From Knoellia sp. S7-12 (lineage in GTDB: Bacteria > Actinomycetota > Actinomycetes > Actinomycetales > Dermatophilaceae), in the NCBI RefSeq assembly GCF_040518285.1, contig NZ_CP155449.1, forward strand, positions 496,001 to 560,000: a DNA stretch of 64,000 bases, given 5' to 3'. The position numbers and the translations under genes were made by a program. Positions 45,169 to 52,716 of this stretch are shown piece after piece (position 1 is the first letter of the stretch; each line of letters opens with the position of its first letter). A model generated the notes under the pieces. The model was given only the letters and a program-made list of their open reading frames with translations, was not told the origin of the DNA and ran no database searches.

Positions 45169-45181
45169 GCAATATATTGCA
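45168..45181 (-). promoter_or_regulatory. Palindromic operator at the GntR start
   Basis: TGCAATATATTGCA is a perfect 14-base palindrome whose last base overlaps the ATG of the GntR gene. It is strikingly AT-rich for this genome and includes a TATATT box on the minus strand. It is a likely autoregulatory GntR site. The promoter geometry relative to the ATG is too close for a normal leader, so the true translation start may be downstream. Confidence 0.6.
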
Positions 45182-45339
45182 CATTGGCCATCTGATGGGT
45201 GTCAAGGGTTCGACCACGCAGTGGATGCTGGTGGCGGTGAGGCTTCAGCCGCCATCATCATCGACGCCACCACCGGCGAACTCCTGCCCCCAACTCACCC
45301 TTGACCCCACCCGCAAATACCAACCCCAAACACAAGAAA

Positions 45340-45363
45340 CCCCGAACCCGTGAGGGTTCGGGG
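45340..45363 (-). terminator. Rho-independent terminator of tRNA-Ser
   Basis: CCCCGAACCC and GGGTTCGGGG form a perfect ten-base stem with a four-base loop. On the minus strand it is followed by TTTCTTGTGTTT, a classical T-rich tail. It lies 27 bases beyond the tRNA 3' end. Confidence 0.9.
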
Positions 45364-45389
45364 TCTTGCCGATGTCCTGAGACATCACA

Positions 45390-45479
45390 TGGCGGTGGCG
45401 GTGGGATTTGAACCCACGGAGGGCTTTCACCCTCACACGCTTTCGAGGCGTGATCCTTCGGCCGCTCGGACACGCCACC
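45390..45479 (-). tRNA. tRNA-Ser (anticodon CGA)
   Basis: Ninety bases including an encoded CCA. The acceptor stem pairs GGTGGCG with CGCCACC, and the discriminator base is G. The anticodon loop reads CTCGAAA, giving anticodon CGA for the codon UCG. A long variable arm, typical of class II tRNA-Ser, is present. The T-loop TTCAAAT sits between GTGGG and CCCAC. Confidence 0.95.
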
Positions 45480-45594
45480 GCAGAGCAGAATACGCAACGA
45501 CTCGGCCGAGGCGAAATCGGGCAGCCGAGTCCACGTCCCCGCGGAGGTGAGCGGCCGGCATACACAAGCAGGGCTGCGGGCGACCGGAGGGAAA

Positions 45595-45635
45595 CTGAAG
45601 GGTCCGGAGGGCGAATAGGCCTCCGGACCCTTCAG
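45595..45635 (-). terminator. Hairpin terminator after the DUF305 gene
   Basis: Sixteen-base perfect arms (45595-45610 and 45620-45635) enclose a nine-base loop. It starts 29 bases beyond the DUF305 stop codon on the minus strand and is followed by TTTCCC. Confidence 0.8.
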
Positions 45636-45663
45636 GAAGCCTCATGGGGAGCAAAAGTTGGGG

Positions 45664-46317
45664 TCAGGGGATGGCGGCGAGCAAGTCCTGCATCACGGTG
45701 ATCTCGGACGTCTGGGCCAGCTTCATCGAGCGGGCCAACGTGACCACTTCGTCGCGATTCGAGCGCGAGAGAACGGCATCGGCCATCTCCACCCCGCCCT
45801 TGTGGTGGGCGATCATCAGGGTCAGGAAGATCTTGTCAGCGGCAGCACCGCGCGCAGCCGTGAGTTTGTCCAGGTCCGCCTCCGACGCCATGCCCGGCAT
45901 CGGCACGGATTCACCTGATGCCGAGGTCGCGCCGTGGTGGTCCGATCCCATCCACGTCATCGGCGGCTGCGAGCCGGTGGGGGAGAGCCCCCACACCTGC
46001 AGCCAGCCCGACATCCGGCCGGCCTGACCCTGCTGGCTCGTCAGGATGTCTTCGGCCAGGGTTTGTAGGGCCGGGTCCTCGGTCCGCTCGACGATGAGCA
46101 ACGACATCTGGACGGCCTGCCCGTGGTGGGTCTGCATGTCGCGGGAGAAGCCCGCCTCGGCCGAGCCGTCCAACGGGAACCCGCTCCGACCGAACAGCGC
46201 CCACCCGAGGACGAGTCCCACGAGGAGCGAGGCGACCGCGAGGAGAACCGACAGACCAACGACCTCGCCCCGCGAGCGAGGAGAGGTCGTCAGGTCCTGC
46301 GTTGGAGCGTCGGTCAC
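45664..46317 (-). CDS. DUF305 family exported protein
   Basis: 217 residues. GTG 46317 overlaps the upstream stop (GTGA). One N-terminal helix (VVGLSVLLAVASLLVGLVLGWALF) anchors it, with the rest outside. The DUF305 four-helix domain has its repeated His/Met pattern: FSRDMQTHHGQAVQM and later LTLMIAHHKGGVEMA, with MPGM between. These motifs resemble metal (often copper) binding sites. Function is not established. It is coupled to a DUF3105 gene. Confidence 0.87.
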   Translation of the reverse strand: MTDAPTQDLTTSPRSRGEVVGLSVLLAVASLLVGLVLGWALFGRSGFPLDGSAEAGFSRDMQTHHGQAVQMSLLIVERTEDPALQTLAEDILTSQQGQAGRMSGWLQVWGLSPTGSQPPMTWMGSDHHGATSASGESVPMPGMASEADLDKLTAARGAAADKIFLTLMIAHHKGGVEMADAVLSRSNRDEVVTLARSMKLAQTSEITVMQDLLAAIP

Positions 46318-47063
46318 GACGACGACGGTGAGGGTGTGGCGGACGGCGTTGCCGACGTGGACGGCGAGACGGAGGCCGAGGGCGAGGTGCTCGGCGTTGC
46401 ACCGGCAGGAGTCTGCGGGGTGGCGTTCTCGTCGGTGCCATCCGTGCCACCGGTGCACAGCGCGTTGGGCTCCGGCGTCTGCGGACCCTGGCGGTACTCC
46501 TTGATGAATGCCTCGAGCCGGTTGTCATTCACACCGGTGAGGGCGAGCTGCTTGCCCCATGCCGAGATGACGACCGGTGACGTGAGGCCTTCGTAGGGGG
46601 ACAGCACGGCATACGTGTCGGGCGTGAGGTCCTTGAGCTTGTCGACGTCGGCCGGGGCCAGGTCGGGCTGGTAGGTGATCCACACGGCGCCGTGCTCCAT
46701 GGAGTGGACGGCGTTCTCCTTGGGCACCGGCGTGTCATAGACACCACAGTTGAGCCACACCGGGTTGTGCTCGCCACCCACGGGCGGGGACTCCTTGTAG
46801 GCCACCGGGTCCTGCGTGTGGGCGCCCGCGTCGTACTTGAAGGACTTCACGGCTGCCAGATCCGGCTTGTTGGCGTTGCCCTGGATGATCGCGAAGGTCA
46901 CCGCACCGACGATGATCGCGACGGTCACCCCAGCAGCTCCCCAGATGGCGAGGAGCCGACGACGGTCTTTCTTCTCCTGCTCCTTGCGCATCTGCGCAAC
47001 GCGGTCGGAGGCGTTGCGCGAGTTGGCGCGCGCCTTCTTGCTGCCACTGCCGGACGGGGCCAC
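46314..47063 (-). CDS. DUF3105 family membrane-anchored protein
   Basis: 249 residues from GTG 47063, which has AGGAG seven bases upstream. A basic cytosolic start and one helix (LLAIWGAAGVTVAIIVGAVTF) are followed by the DUF3105 domain: SPPVGGEHNPVWLNCGVYD, ENAVHSMEHGAVWITYQPD and PVVISAWG. The conserved His, Cys and Met residues suggest metal binding. The tail is Ser/Thr/Pro-rich. The pairing with DUF305 implies a joint envelope function, perhaps copper handling (inference). Confidence 0.87.
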   Translation of the reverse strand: MAPSGSGSKKARANSRNASDRVAQMRKEQEKKDRRRLLAIWGAAGVTVAIIVGAVTFAIIQGNANKPDLAAVKSFKYDAGAHTQDPVAYKESPPVGGEHNPVWLNCGVYDTPVPKENAVHSMEHGAVWITYQPDLAPADVDKLKDLTPDTYAVLSPYEGLTSPVVISAWGKQLALTGVNDNRLEAFIKEYRQGPQTPEPNALCTGGTDGTDENATPQTPAGATPSTSPSASVSPSTSATPSATPSPSSS

Positions 47064-47138
47064 GAGACACTCCTGAAGATCGATCGATGTCGACAGATTG
47101 TGACTCATGCACCTGTATGCCGACTGCTCGCGTCCGTC

Positions 47139-48284
47139 TCAGGCCACCCAGTGCCGCGTTGCGGCCGCCCACGTCGCGCCCACGAGGAGTGCGGCCGACA
47201 GTGCCAGCACCACGGCATACGCGCGCCTGTATGCCGTGGTGTCACGCATCGTGGCGATGGCCAGGTAGACAGGGAACCAGGTGAGTGCGTAGCGGGGAGT
47301 GGACACCCAGAGGTTCGAGCAGAGAACGACGCCGACGGTGAGCGTGAGATAGGTCAATTCGGGCCAACGGCGCTGTCTCGCAAGGAGAATGCAGAGGGCG
47401 ACCCCGAGCAGGACGGCCCCGATGTCGGCGGCCCTGCTGGCCGCGAGCCAGGCGTCGGGGCTGTCCAGCAGGGACTGCCAAGCCGCAGCCAAGCCCTCCC
47501 AGGGCCAGGCGCTGATGCGGTCCCAGCCGCGGTGCTCGGCCTCGCGCCAGGCATCCCAGGAACCCGTGCGGGCATGGAGATGGGTCATGTAGGCCGCGAC
47601 GCTCACGGCAGGGAAGCCGAGCGCCAGGACGTCGAGGCGCGGTCGAGGGCGGCCGTCGCTGTTCCACTGCACGGCATACAGGACAGCGAGAGCGGCTGCG
47701 AGGAAGAGCCCGTTGACCCGGACTCCGGTGGCGAGGGCGGCGAGCAGGCCGGCGAGCCACCATTGTCGTCGGGTGGCGAGCAGCCACGCCCCGAGGGCGA
47801 GAGCGAGGAAGAGGGCTTCGGTGTAGACGGCGACGAAGAAGAAGCCGGTGGGTGCGAGGGTGAGCAGGGTGACGGCCCGTCGGGCCGCAGCCGAGCCACC
47901 GCGAGGGTCGTCGGCGACGAGCATCCACAGCAGCGCGGCCGCGACAGCACCCGCGACGAGGGTGATCAGGAGCCCGGCCGCCGTGACGTTGCCGCCCGTG
48001 ATGGGAGCGACGGCGGCCATGAGCAGGGGATAGCCGGGGAAGAACGCCTGATCACAGCAATCGAGACCCGGTGGCAGATAGCCCAACGAGGCAATGCGCA
48101 CGAAGTGGTAGCTGTCCCACACAGAGAAGCGGTCGAGCCACCAGATGCCGGTCGCCCATTCGTGGTCGACGGCGCCCTGCCCGGCCACGGCCGCCACGAC
48201 GAGAACCGTTGCGGCCAGCAGGATCCGCGAGGCAAAGAAGGCTGCGGCGGCTCGGACCGGGCCGCTCGAGCGAAGGGTCGTCAC
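47139..48284 (-). CDS. PIG-V-like membrane mannosyltransferase
   Basis: 381 residues with about ten membrane helices. The N-terminal loop has WDSYHFVRIASLGY followed by QAFFPGYPLLM. This is the pattern of PIG-V/GT76-like enzymes and the polyprenol-dependent GT-C fold with an acidic residue (Asp) as putative base. It would move mannose or another sugar from a lipid-linked donor onto an envelope acceptor. GTG 48284 overlaps the CHAD gene stop (GTGA). Confidence 0.78.
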   Translation of the reverse strand: MTTLRSSGPVRAAAAFFASRILLAATVLVVAAVAGQGAVDHEWATGIWWLDRFSVWDSYHFVRIASLGYLPPGLDCCDQAFFPGYPLLMAAVAPITGGNVTAAGLLITLVAGAVAAALLWMLVADDPRGGSAAARRAVTLLTLAPTGFFFVAVYTEALFLALALGAWLLATRRQWWLAGLLAALATGVRVNGLFLAAALAVLYAVQWNSDGRPRPRLDVLALGFPAVSVAAYMTHLHARTGSWDAWREAEHRGWDRISAWPWEGLAAAWQSLLDSPDAWLAASRAADIGAVLLGVALCILLARQRRWPELTYLTLTVGVVLCSNLWVSTPRYALTWFPVYLAIATMRDTTAYRRAYAVVLALSAALLVGATWAAATRHWVA

Positions 48285-49144
48285 TGCAGCGCGGAGCGCC
48301 AGAAAGGGCCGCGCGCCACGACGTCGGCATGAGCGGCGACCGCACGTGTGACGAACGGCGCGGTGTCGACATCCGGTGCGGTGGCGCCGACCAGTTCGAG
48401 GAGGTGGCGGGTCACCTGCACGTCGCGGAGGTCGCCCAACGCGTCCTGGAGCGCGCCGACGGAGTGCGCGAAGTCCTCGGCGGGAGAACCGGAAGCAGAA
48501 GCGCTCCCGGGCGACACGGCATACAGGCTGGAGAAGAACTGCGCGCCGTAGCGCAGCTTCTTGGCCTCGATGCGCACCTTGTGACGCTGCGACGATTTGG
48601 CGCGCTCGAGCTCTGCGCCGCGGGCACTGACCTGGCGGAAGCGGCGATCCAGGGCCTCGTTCGCGGCGTCAGTGATGGGCGGGTCAACCGGCACCTCGTC
48701 GTGGATCCGCCGAAGGAAAAGGTCGAGGTGGGTGCTGAGGTCCTGCCACCGATCGGAGCTCACGACCGCGAGGGCCTCGTCGTAGGCGCCCTCACGCAGG
48801 TCGAGGAGCTTGCGCAGCGGGCTGCCGGTGAGCCGTTCGCCATGATCGCGAACCGCCACATCGAGGTCGCGGGCGTGGCCGAGGGGGGCGGCGAGGTCTC
48901 GGGTCTCGGTGCTCACCCAGGCGAACTTCTCTCCGTCGCCGAGCGGCCTGCGGAGCAGGGACAGCACTGCGCGAAGGCGGCGGATCCCCACGCGCATGTC
49001 GTGCAGGGCCGACGCGTCGCGGGAGGTGAGCAGAGGGTCGACCTGATCGAGGACCTGCTGCCCGCAGGCTCGCACGATGACGTCGAGGGCCTGCGTCGTC
49101 GACAGTTCGCGGTCGAGCACGATCGGCGACAGAGCGGCTGGCAC
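48281..49144 (-). CDS. CHAD-domain protein
   Basis: 287 residues, all-helical. The CHAD (conserved histidine alpha-helical domain) pattern is visible: LHDMRVGIRRLRAVLSLL, HARDLDVAVRDHGERL, RHKVRIEAKKLRYGAQFF and ALGDLRDVQVTRHLL. The Arg/Lys/His-rich surface binds polyphosphate in studied members. No CYTH triphosphatase domain is fused or adjacent. GTG 49144 begins two bases after the LytR_C stop. It probably links to polyphosphate granules. Confidence 0.88.
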   Translation of the reverse strand: MPAALSPIVLDRELSTTQALDVIVRACGQQVLDQVDPLLTSRDASALHDMRVGIRRLRAVLSLLRRPLGDGEKFAWVSTETRDLAAPLGHARDLDVAVRDHGERLTGSPLRKLLDLREGAYDEALAVVSSDRWQDLSTHLDLFLRRIHDEVPVDPPITDAANEALDRRFRQVSARGAELERAKSSQRHKVRIEAKKLRYGAQFFSSLYAVSPGSASASGSPAEDFAHSVGALQDALGDLRDVQVTRHLLELVGATAPDVDTAPFVTRAVAAHADVVARGPFWRSALQ

Positions 49145-49146
49145 GA

Positions 49147-49707
49147 TCAGCTCGCCGACGCGGAGGTCGACGGAGACGTGCTGGGCGAGGGGCACATCGG
49201 CTTGCCCGTGGGGGACGGTGCGGGGGCGAGCGCCTTGAAGGTGGTGCCCAGCACGAGGTCGACCGTCGCGGTCTTGCGCTGGTCCGCGACCTGGGTCGTG
49301 CCCTTGCCACCGAGCGCGACGACGAGCGGCGCGCGGGTCTTGCCGGCGGGCCCGAACCGAACCTCCGCGGCTCCGGCGACCTTGCGCTTCAACGGGTCGT
49401 TCGACACCTCGCCGATCATGAAGCCGCGGCGCTTGAGCTCGGTCGCCGTCCGACCCGCCAGGCCCGTCCTGGTCGTGGCGTTGTAGACGTTGACTGTCGT
49501 GTTGGCGGCGCTCGGGACCTTGGGGTCGAAGGGCCGGCACGAGGCCTGGCTGCTGCTGGGGGCCGCCGCTCTCGTCGAGCTGCGGTAGTAGGAGTAGGCG
49601 TACCAGAACGCAAAGAACAGCATGAGGATGACGATGAGGATGGTCGTCGTCGTGCGGCGGTGCTGCTGGCGGTGCCGCAGCTCTGAGGTGAGTTCGCGTT
49701 TGGGCAT
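49147..49707 (-). CDS. LytR_C-domain membrane protein
   Basis: 186 residues. An N-terminal helix (TTILIVILMLFFAFWYAYSYY) anchors it and the rest is extracytoplasmic. The LytR C-terminal domain (about 70-165) has NTTVNVYNATTRTGLAGRTATELKRRGF and ATVDLVLGTTFKAL. This domain accompanies LytR-CpsA-Psr cell-wall ligases but here stands alone, as often in actinomycetes. The tail is Ser/Pro/Thr-rich. It starts five bases after the small upstream gene. Confidence 0.87.
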   Translation of the reverse strand: MPKRELTSELRHRQQHRRTTTTILIVILMLFFAFWYAYSYYRSSTRAAAPSSSQASCRPFDPKVPSAANTTVNVYNATTRTGLAGRTATELKRRGFMIGEVSNDPLKRKVAGAAEVRFGPAGKTRAPLVVALGGKGTTQVADQRKTATVDLVLGTTFKALAPAPSPTGKPMCPSPSTSPSTSASAS

Positions 49708-49712
49708 GGGGC

Positions 49713-50006
49713 CTACTCGATGACCAGGACGCGCGCGTGGAGCGTCGGTCGCTGGTGCAGCGCGGCACGCAGGGCGCGGTGCAGTCCGTCCTCGAGATAG
49801 AGCGTTCCTTCGAACTCGACGACATGGGCGAACAGGTCGCCATAGAAGGTCGAGTCCTCAGAGAGGAGCATGCCGAGGTCGAGCGTGCGTTTCGTCGTGA
49901 CCAGGTCGTCGAGACGGACGAGACGTGGGGGCACGTTCGACCACTGACGCGTGCTGTACCCGTGCTCGGGGTACGGACGCGTGTCGCCGACGGCCTTGAA
50001 GATCAC
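49713..50006 (-). CDS. Conserved small actinobacterial protein
   Basis: 97 residues. GTG 50006 starts MIFKAVGDTRPYPEHG, and TACAGT lies seven bases upstream, indicating a leaderless mRNA; an in-frame GTG at 50015 would fall inside that box. Blocks RQWSNVPPRLVRLDDLVTTKRTLDL and LYLEDGLHRALRAAL look widely conserved in actinomycetes. Some databases label such proteins VapB-like antitoxins, but there is no toxin gene nearby. It is first in a unit with LytR_C, CHAD and PIG-V-like genes. Confidence 0.75.
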   Translation of the reverse strand: MIFKAVGDTRPYPEHGYSTRQWSNVPPRLVRLDDLVTTKRTLDLGMLLSEDSTFYGDLFAHVVEFEGTLYLEDGLHRALRAALHQRPTLHARVLVIE

Positions 50007-50279
50007 GCCCGCCACTGTATGGGGCGATGTCGGCCGACGCGCGTTGCCTCTCGGGTCGTGAGCGCACTGTGACCTGCGGAAGCTGTGCCGGTATGCCGCC
50101 CGCTCACCTGTGCGGCGGATCGCCGGTCAGGGTTTGCGGGTGCCGTCCCGGGCCCATTCCTCGGATACGGCTGACGCCCGCCGCGAAGACTCTGACAAAG
50201 TGCGCCTGGACCCAGGCCACAGCCGCTGACCTCGTGGAATCCTTGCGAGAGGCACCGTCGCACCACAGGAGGAGTCATC

Positions 50280-51335
50280 GTGACCACCGACCAGTCCACT
50301 GCTGCAACGGTTCCCGGAGCACTCATGGCTGCCGAGGTCGCAGAGCAGCCGGCAGTGTTCGACCGCATCCTCAGTGAGGGTCTCGGTGACGTGCAGACCG
50401 TCGCCGCTCGCATCCGTGAGACGGCACCGCGATTCGTCATGGTGGCCGCCCGCGGCACCAGCGACCACGCGGCGCTCTACTTCAAGTATCTCGTCGAGAT
50501 CGTCCTCGGCCTCCCGTGCGGGCTGGCCTCTCCCTCGACGACGACGGCCTATGGCGCCGAACCCGACCTGCGCGACGTGCTGTGGGTTGCTGTGAGTCAG
50601 TCCGGTGGATCCCCGGATCTCCTCGAGTCCACCCGGGCAGCCGGTCGGGCCGGGGCGCTCACCCTCGCCGTGACCAACAAGCCCGAGTCGCCCTTGGCCG
50701 CTGCGGCCGAGTTGCACCTCGATGTCCGGGCCGGTGCGGAGCGAGCGGTGGCGGCGACAAAGACCTACACCGCAACGCTGCTCACCCTGTGGCTTCTCGT
50801 CGACGAGTGGAGTGCGCGCCGCAAGATCGACGGTGCGGCCCTCGTGGCCGCAGCGGAGGAAGCAGTCCACGTGGCCGGCGTGACCGAGGTCGCGGGTCAC
50901 TATCGCTTCGTCGACAAGCTCGTCCTCACCGGGCGCGGCTACGCCTACCCGACGGCGCGTGAGGCGGCGCTCAAGCTCATGGAGACGTCCTACCTGGCGG
51001 CGCATGCGTTCTCGGGGGCAGACCTCCTCCACGGACCGCTCGCCATGGTCGACTCCGACCGCCCGGTGCTGGCCCTGGTGCCTCACGGAGTCGCAGGTCG
51101 GGCCATGAGGCCGGTGCTCGACCGGCTGCGCGATCGTGGGGCCGACCTCACCGTCGTCGGAGATGCCGAGTCGGCCGGTCAAAAGCCCGCGATCGTCCTG
51201 CCGCGGGTTGCCGAGGAACTCAGTCCGCTCATCGAGATCATCCCGATGCAACGGCTCGCACATGCCATGGCGCTCGCCCGCCACGAGAACCCGGACGCAC
51301 CCCGCGGCCTGTCCAAGGTGACCCGCACGACCTGA
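50280..51335 (+). CDS. SIS-domain protein (glucosamine-6-phosphate deaminase/isomerase-like)
   Basis: 351 residues with two SIS domains, equivalent to the isomerase half of GlmS without the glutaminase part. Motifs include VAARGTSDHAALYFKYLVE, SQSGGSPDLLES, AATKTYTATLLTLW and ALKLMETSYLAAHAFSGADLLHGP. The enzyme probably isomerises/deaminates an amino-sugar phosphate. GTG 50280 has AGGAGGAG upstream. It is convergent with the ROK repressor, and the neighbouring ABC genes suggest a shared sugar pathway. Confidence 0.87.
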   Translation: MTTDQSTAATVPGALMAAEVAEQPAVFDRILSEGLGDVQTVAARIRETAPRFVMVAARGTSDHAALYFKYLVEIVLGLPCGLASPSTTTAYGAEPDLRDVLWVAVSQSGGSPDLLESTRAAGRAGALTLAVTNKPESPLAAAAELHLDVRAGAERAVAATKTYTATLLTLWLLVDEWSARRKIDGAALVAAAEEAVHVAGVTEVAGHYRFVDKLVLTGRGYAYPTAREAALKLMETSYLAAHAFSGADLLHGPLAMVDSDRPVLALVPHGVAGRAMRPVLDRLRDRGADLTVVGDAESAGQKPAIVLPRVAEELSPLIEIIPMQRLAHAMALARHENPDAPRGLSKVTRTT

Positions 51336-51337
51336 AA

Positions 51338-51364
51338 CCCCGACGGATTGCGCAATGAGTCGGG
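51338..51364. terminator. Bidirectional hairpin between SIS and ROK genes
   Basis: CCCGAC (51338-51343) and GTCGGG (51359-51364) bracket the inner palindrome TTGCGCAA. It lies in the 39-base gap between two convergent genes. Confidence 0.5.
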
Positions 51365-51374
51365 CAGGGGTGGG

Positions 51375-52604
51375 TCAGGAGGCGAGGGTCGCGAGGTGGC
51401 GCTCGACCTCGTCGGCGGACAGCACGTGTTGGATGACCATGGTCGCTGCGCCGATGACACCGGCGTGTTCTCCGGTGCGGGCCGTGACGATCTGGAGCTC
51501 GCCCGTCGCCAGTGGGAGTGAGCGTCCATAGACGACTTCGCGGATGCCCGCGAGCAGACCGTCGTTGGACTGTGCGAGGAGTCCTCCGATGGCGATGACC
51601 GACGGGTTGAGCAGGCTGACGATCGAGGCGAGGACGGCGCCGATCTCACGGCCGGCATGACGAAGCGCAGCGACCGCCTCCGGGTTGCCTGAGCGGGCGA
51701 GTTCGAGGAGCTCGCGGCTGTCCTTGACGTGGATGCCCTGCTCGCTGAGGCGGGCGACGATGGCCGGGCCACTGGCCACGGCTTCGAGGCAGCCTTCATT
51801 GCCACAGCGGCAGAGGATGCCCTCGCCGTGGGGTGCCGCGACGTGGCCGAGGTCTCCGGCGGAACCCTGCGCTCCCCGGTGCAGCTGACCACCGCTGATG
51901 ATGCCGGCGCCGATGCCCGTGGCGACCTTGACGAAGACGAGGTGCTCGACCTTCGGATAGATCGTGGCGTGCTCGCCCAGGGCCATGATGTTGACGTCGT
52001 TGTCGACGAGGACTGCTCCGCCCAGCTTGGCGCCGACGTGCGACGGGACGTCGTAGCCGTCCCAGCCCGGCATGATCGGTGGGGAGGCCGGTCGACCTGT
52101 GGAGTGCTCGACGGGCCCGGGCAGGCCGAGACCTACGCCGACGAGCTGGCGCTTGGTGCGTCCGGCGGACCGCAGCAGCCCCTTGCCGATCTCGATGACG
52201 CCGTCCAGGACGACCGCTGGACCCTGACGGATGTCGAGCGCCTCGGAGGTCTCCGCGATGACGCGCCCACCCAGATCGGTGAGGGCGACGGTGACGTGAG
52301 TGGCGCCGACGTCGGCGCCGAGGACGAAGCCCGCCTCCGGGTTGAACGCGAGGCGGGTGGGTGGTCGTCCGCCGGTGGATCGTGACTCGCCGGCGGACGT
52401 GAGCAGGCCTGCAGCCAGGAGGGATTCGACTCGTGCCCCCACGGTCGAGCGGGCAAGTCCAGTGATCTCGATGAGCTCGGCGCGGGTGCGAGGCCTGCCA
52501 TCGCGCATGAGCTGGAGGAGTGCCCCAGCGCCGGGGGGCCCGGTGACGGGCGCGGCGGACGCCCCCAAGGTGCCGGGTGCCTGGGTGCTGACGGTTCCAC
52601 TCAC
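51375..52604 (-). CDS. ROK-family sugar-responsive repressor
   Basis: 409 residues. The N-terminal winged helix-turn-helix (about 30-90, TRAELIEITGLARSTVGARVESLLAAGLL) is followed by a ROK sugar-kinase-like fold: GADVGATHV, GLGLPGPVEH and VDNDVN. The zinc motif CRCGNEGCLEAVAS is complete. Members act as repressors (NagC/Mlc/XylR type) or kinases; the helix-turn-helix argues for a repressor here. GTG 52604 gives MSGTVSTQ. It diverges from the ABC operon, whose promoter carries a likely binding site. Confidence 0.9.
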   Translation of the reverse strand: MSGTVSTQAPGTLGASAAPVTGPPGAGALLQLMRDGRPRTRAELIEITGLARSTVGARVESLLAAGLLTSAGESRSTGGRPPTRLAFNPEAGFVLGADVGATHVTVALTDLGGRVIAETSEALDIRQGPAVVLDGVIEIGKGLLRSAGRTKRQLVGVGLGLPGPVEHSTGRPASPPIMPGWDGYDVPSHVGAKLGGAVLVDNDVNIMALGEHATIYPKVEHLVFVKVATGIGAGIISGGQLHRGAQGSAGDLGHVAAPHGEGILCRCGNEGCLEAVASGPAIVARLSEQGIHVKDSRELLELARSGNPEAVAALRHAGREIGAVLASIVSLLNPSVIAIGGLLAQSNDGLLAGIREVVYGRSLPLATGELQIVTARTGEHAGVIGAATMVIQHVLSADEVERHLATLAS

Positions 52605-52673
52605 GTTCCGTAGTGAAGCACAGCGACGGACTTCAGACACTCTCGGAGACGGAAGAGTTAGCAACGTTTCCAT

Positions 52674-52709
52674 CTTTTGCTTGACGGACACGCAAAAGGG
52701 CAATAGCGT
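52674..52709 (+). promoter_or_regulatory. Promoter and ROK operator of the second sugar operon
   Basis: CTTTTGC (52674-52680) and GCAAAAG (52692-52698) form a perfect inverted repeat with an 11-base spacer. The -35 box TTGACG (52681-52686) lies in the spacer. TAGCGT (52704-52709) follows after 17 bases, and seven bases later comes the ATG at 52717. This gives a textbook repressible, leaderless promoter. The ROK gene next door is the obvious repressor. Confidence 0.72.
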
Positions 52710-52716
52710 CCACGCC

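Noticed and set aside
45371..45386. Small hairpin next to the tRNA (GATGTC/GACATC)
   Set aside because: Only six pairs; the stronger stem with a T tail at 45340-45363 is the credible terminator.
49713..50006. Toxin-antitoxin antitoxin (VapB-like)
   Set aside because: No toxin gene is adjacent and the gene is in a unit with envelope genes; the label in databases is weak.
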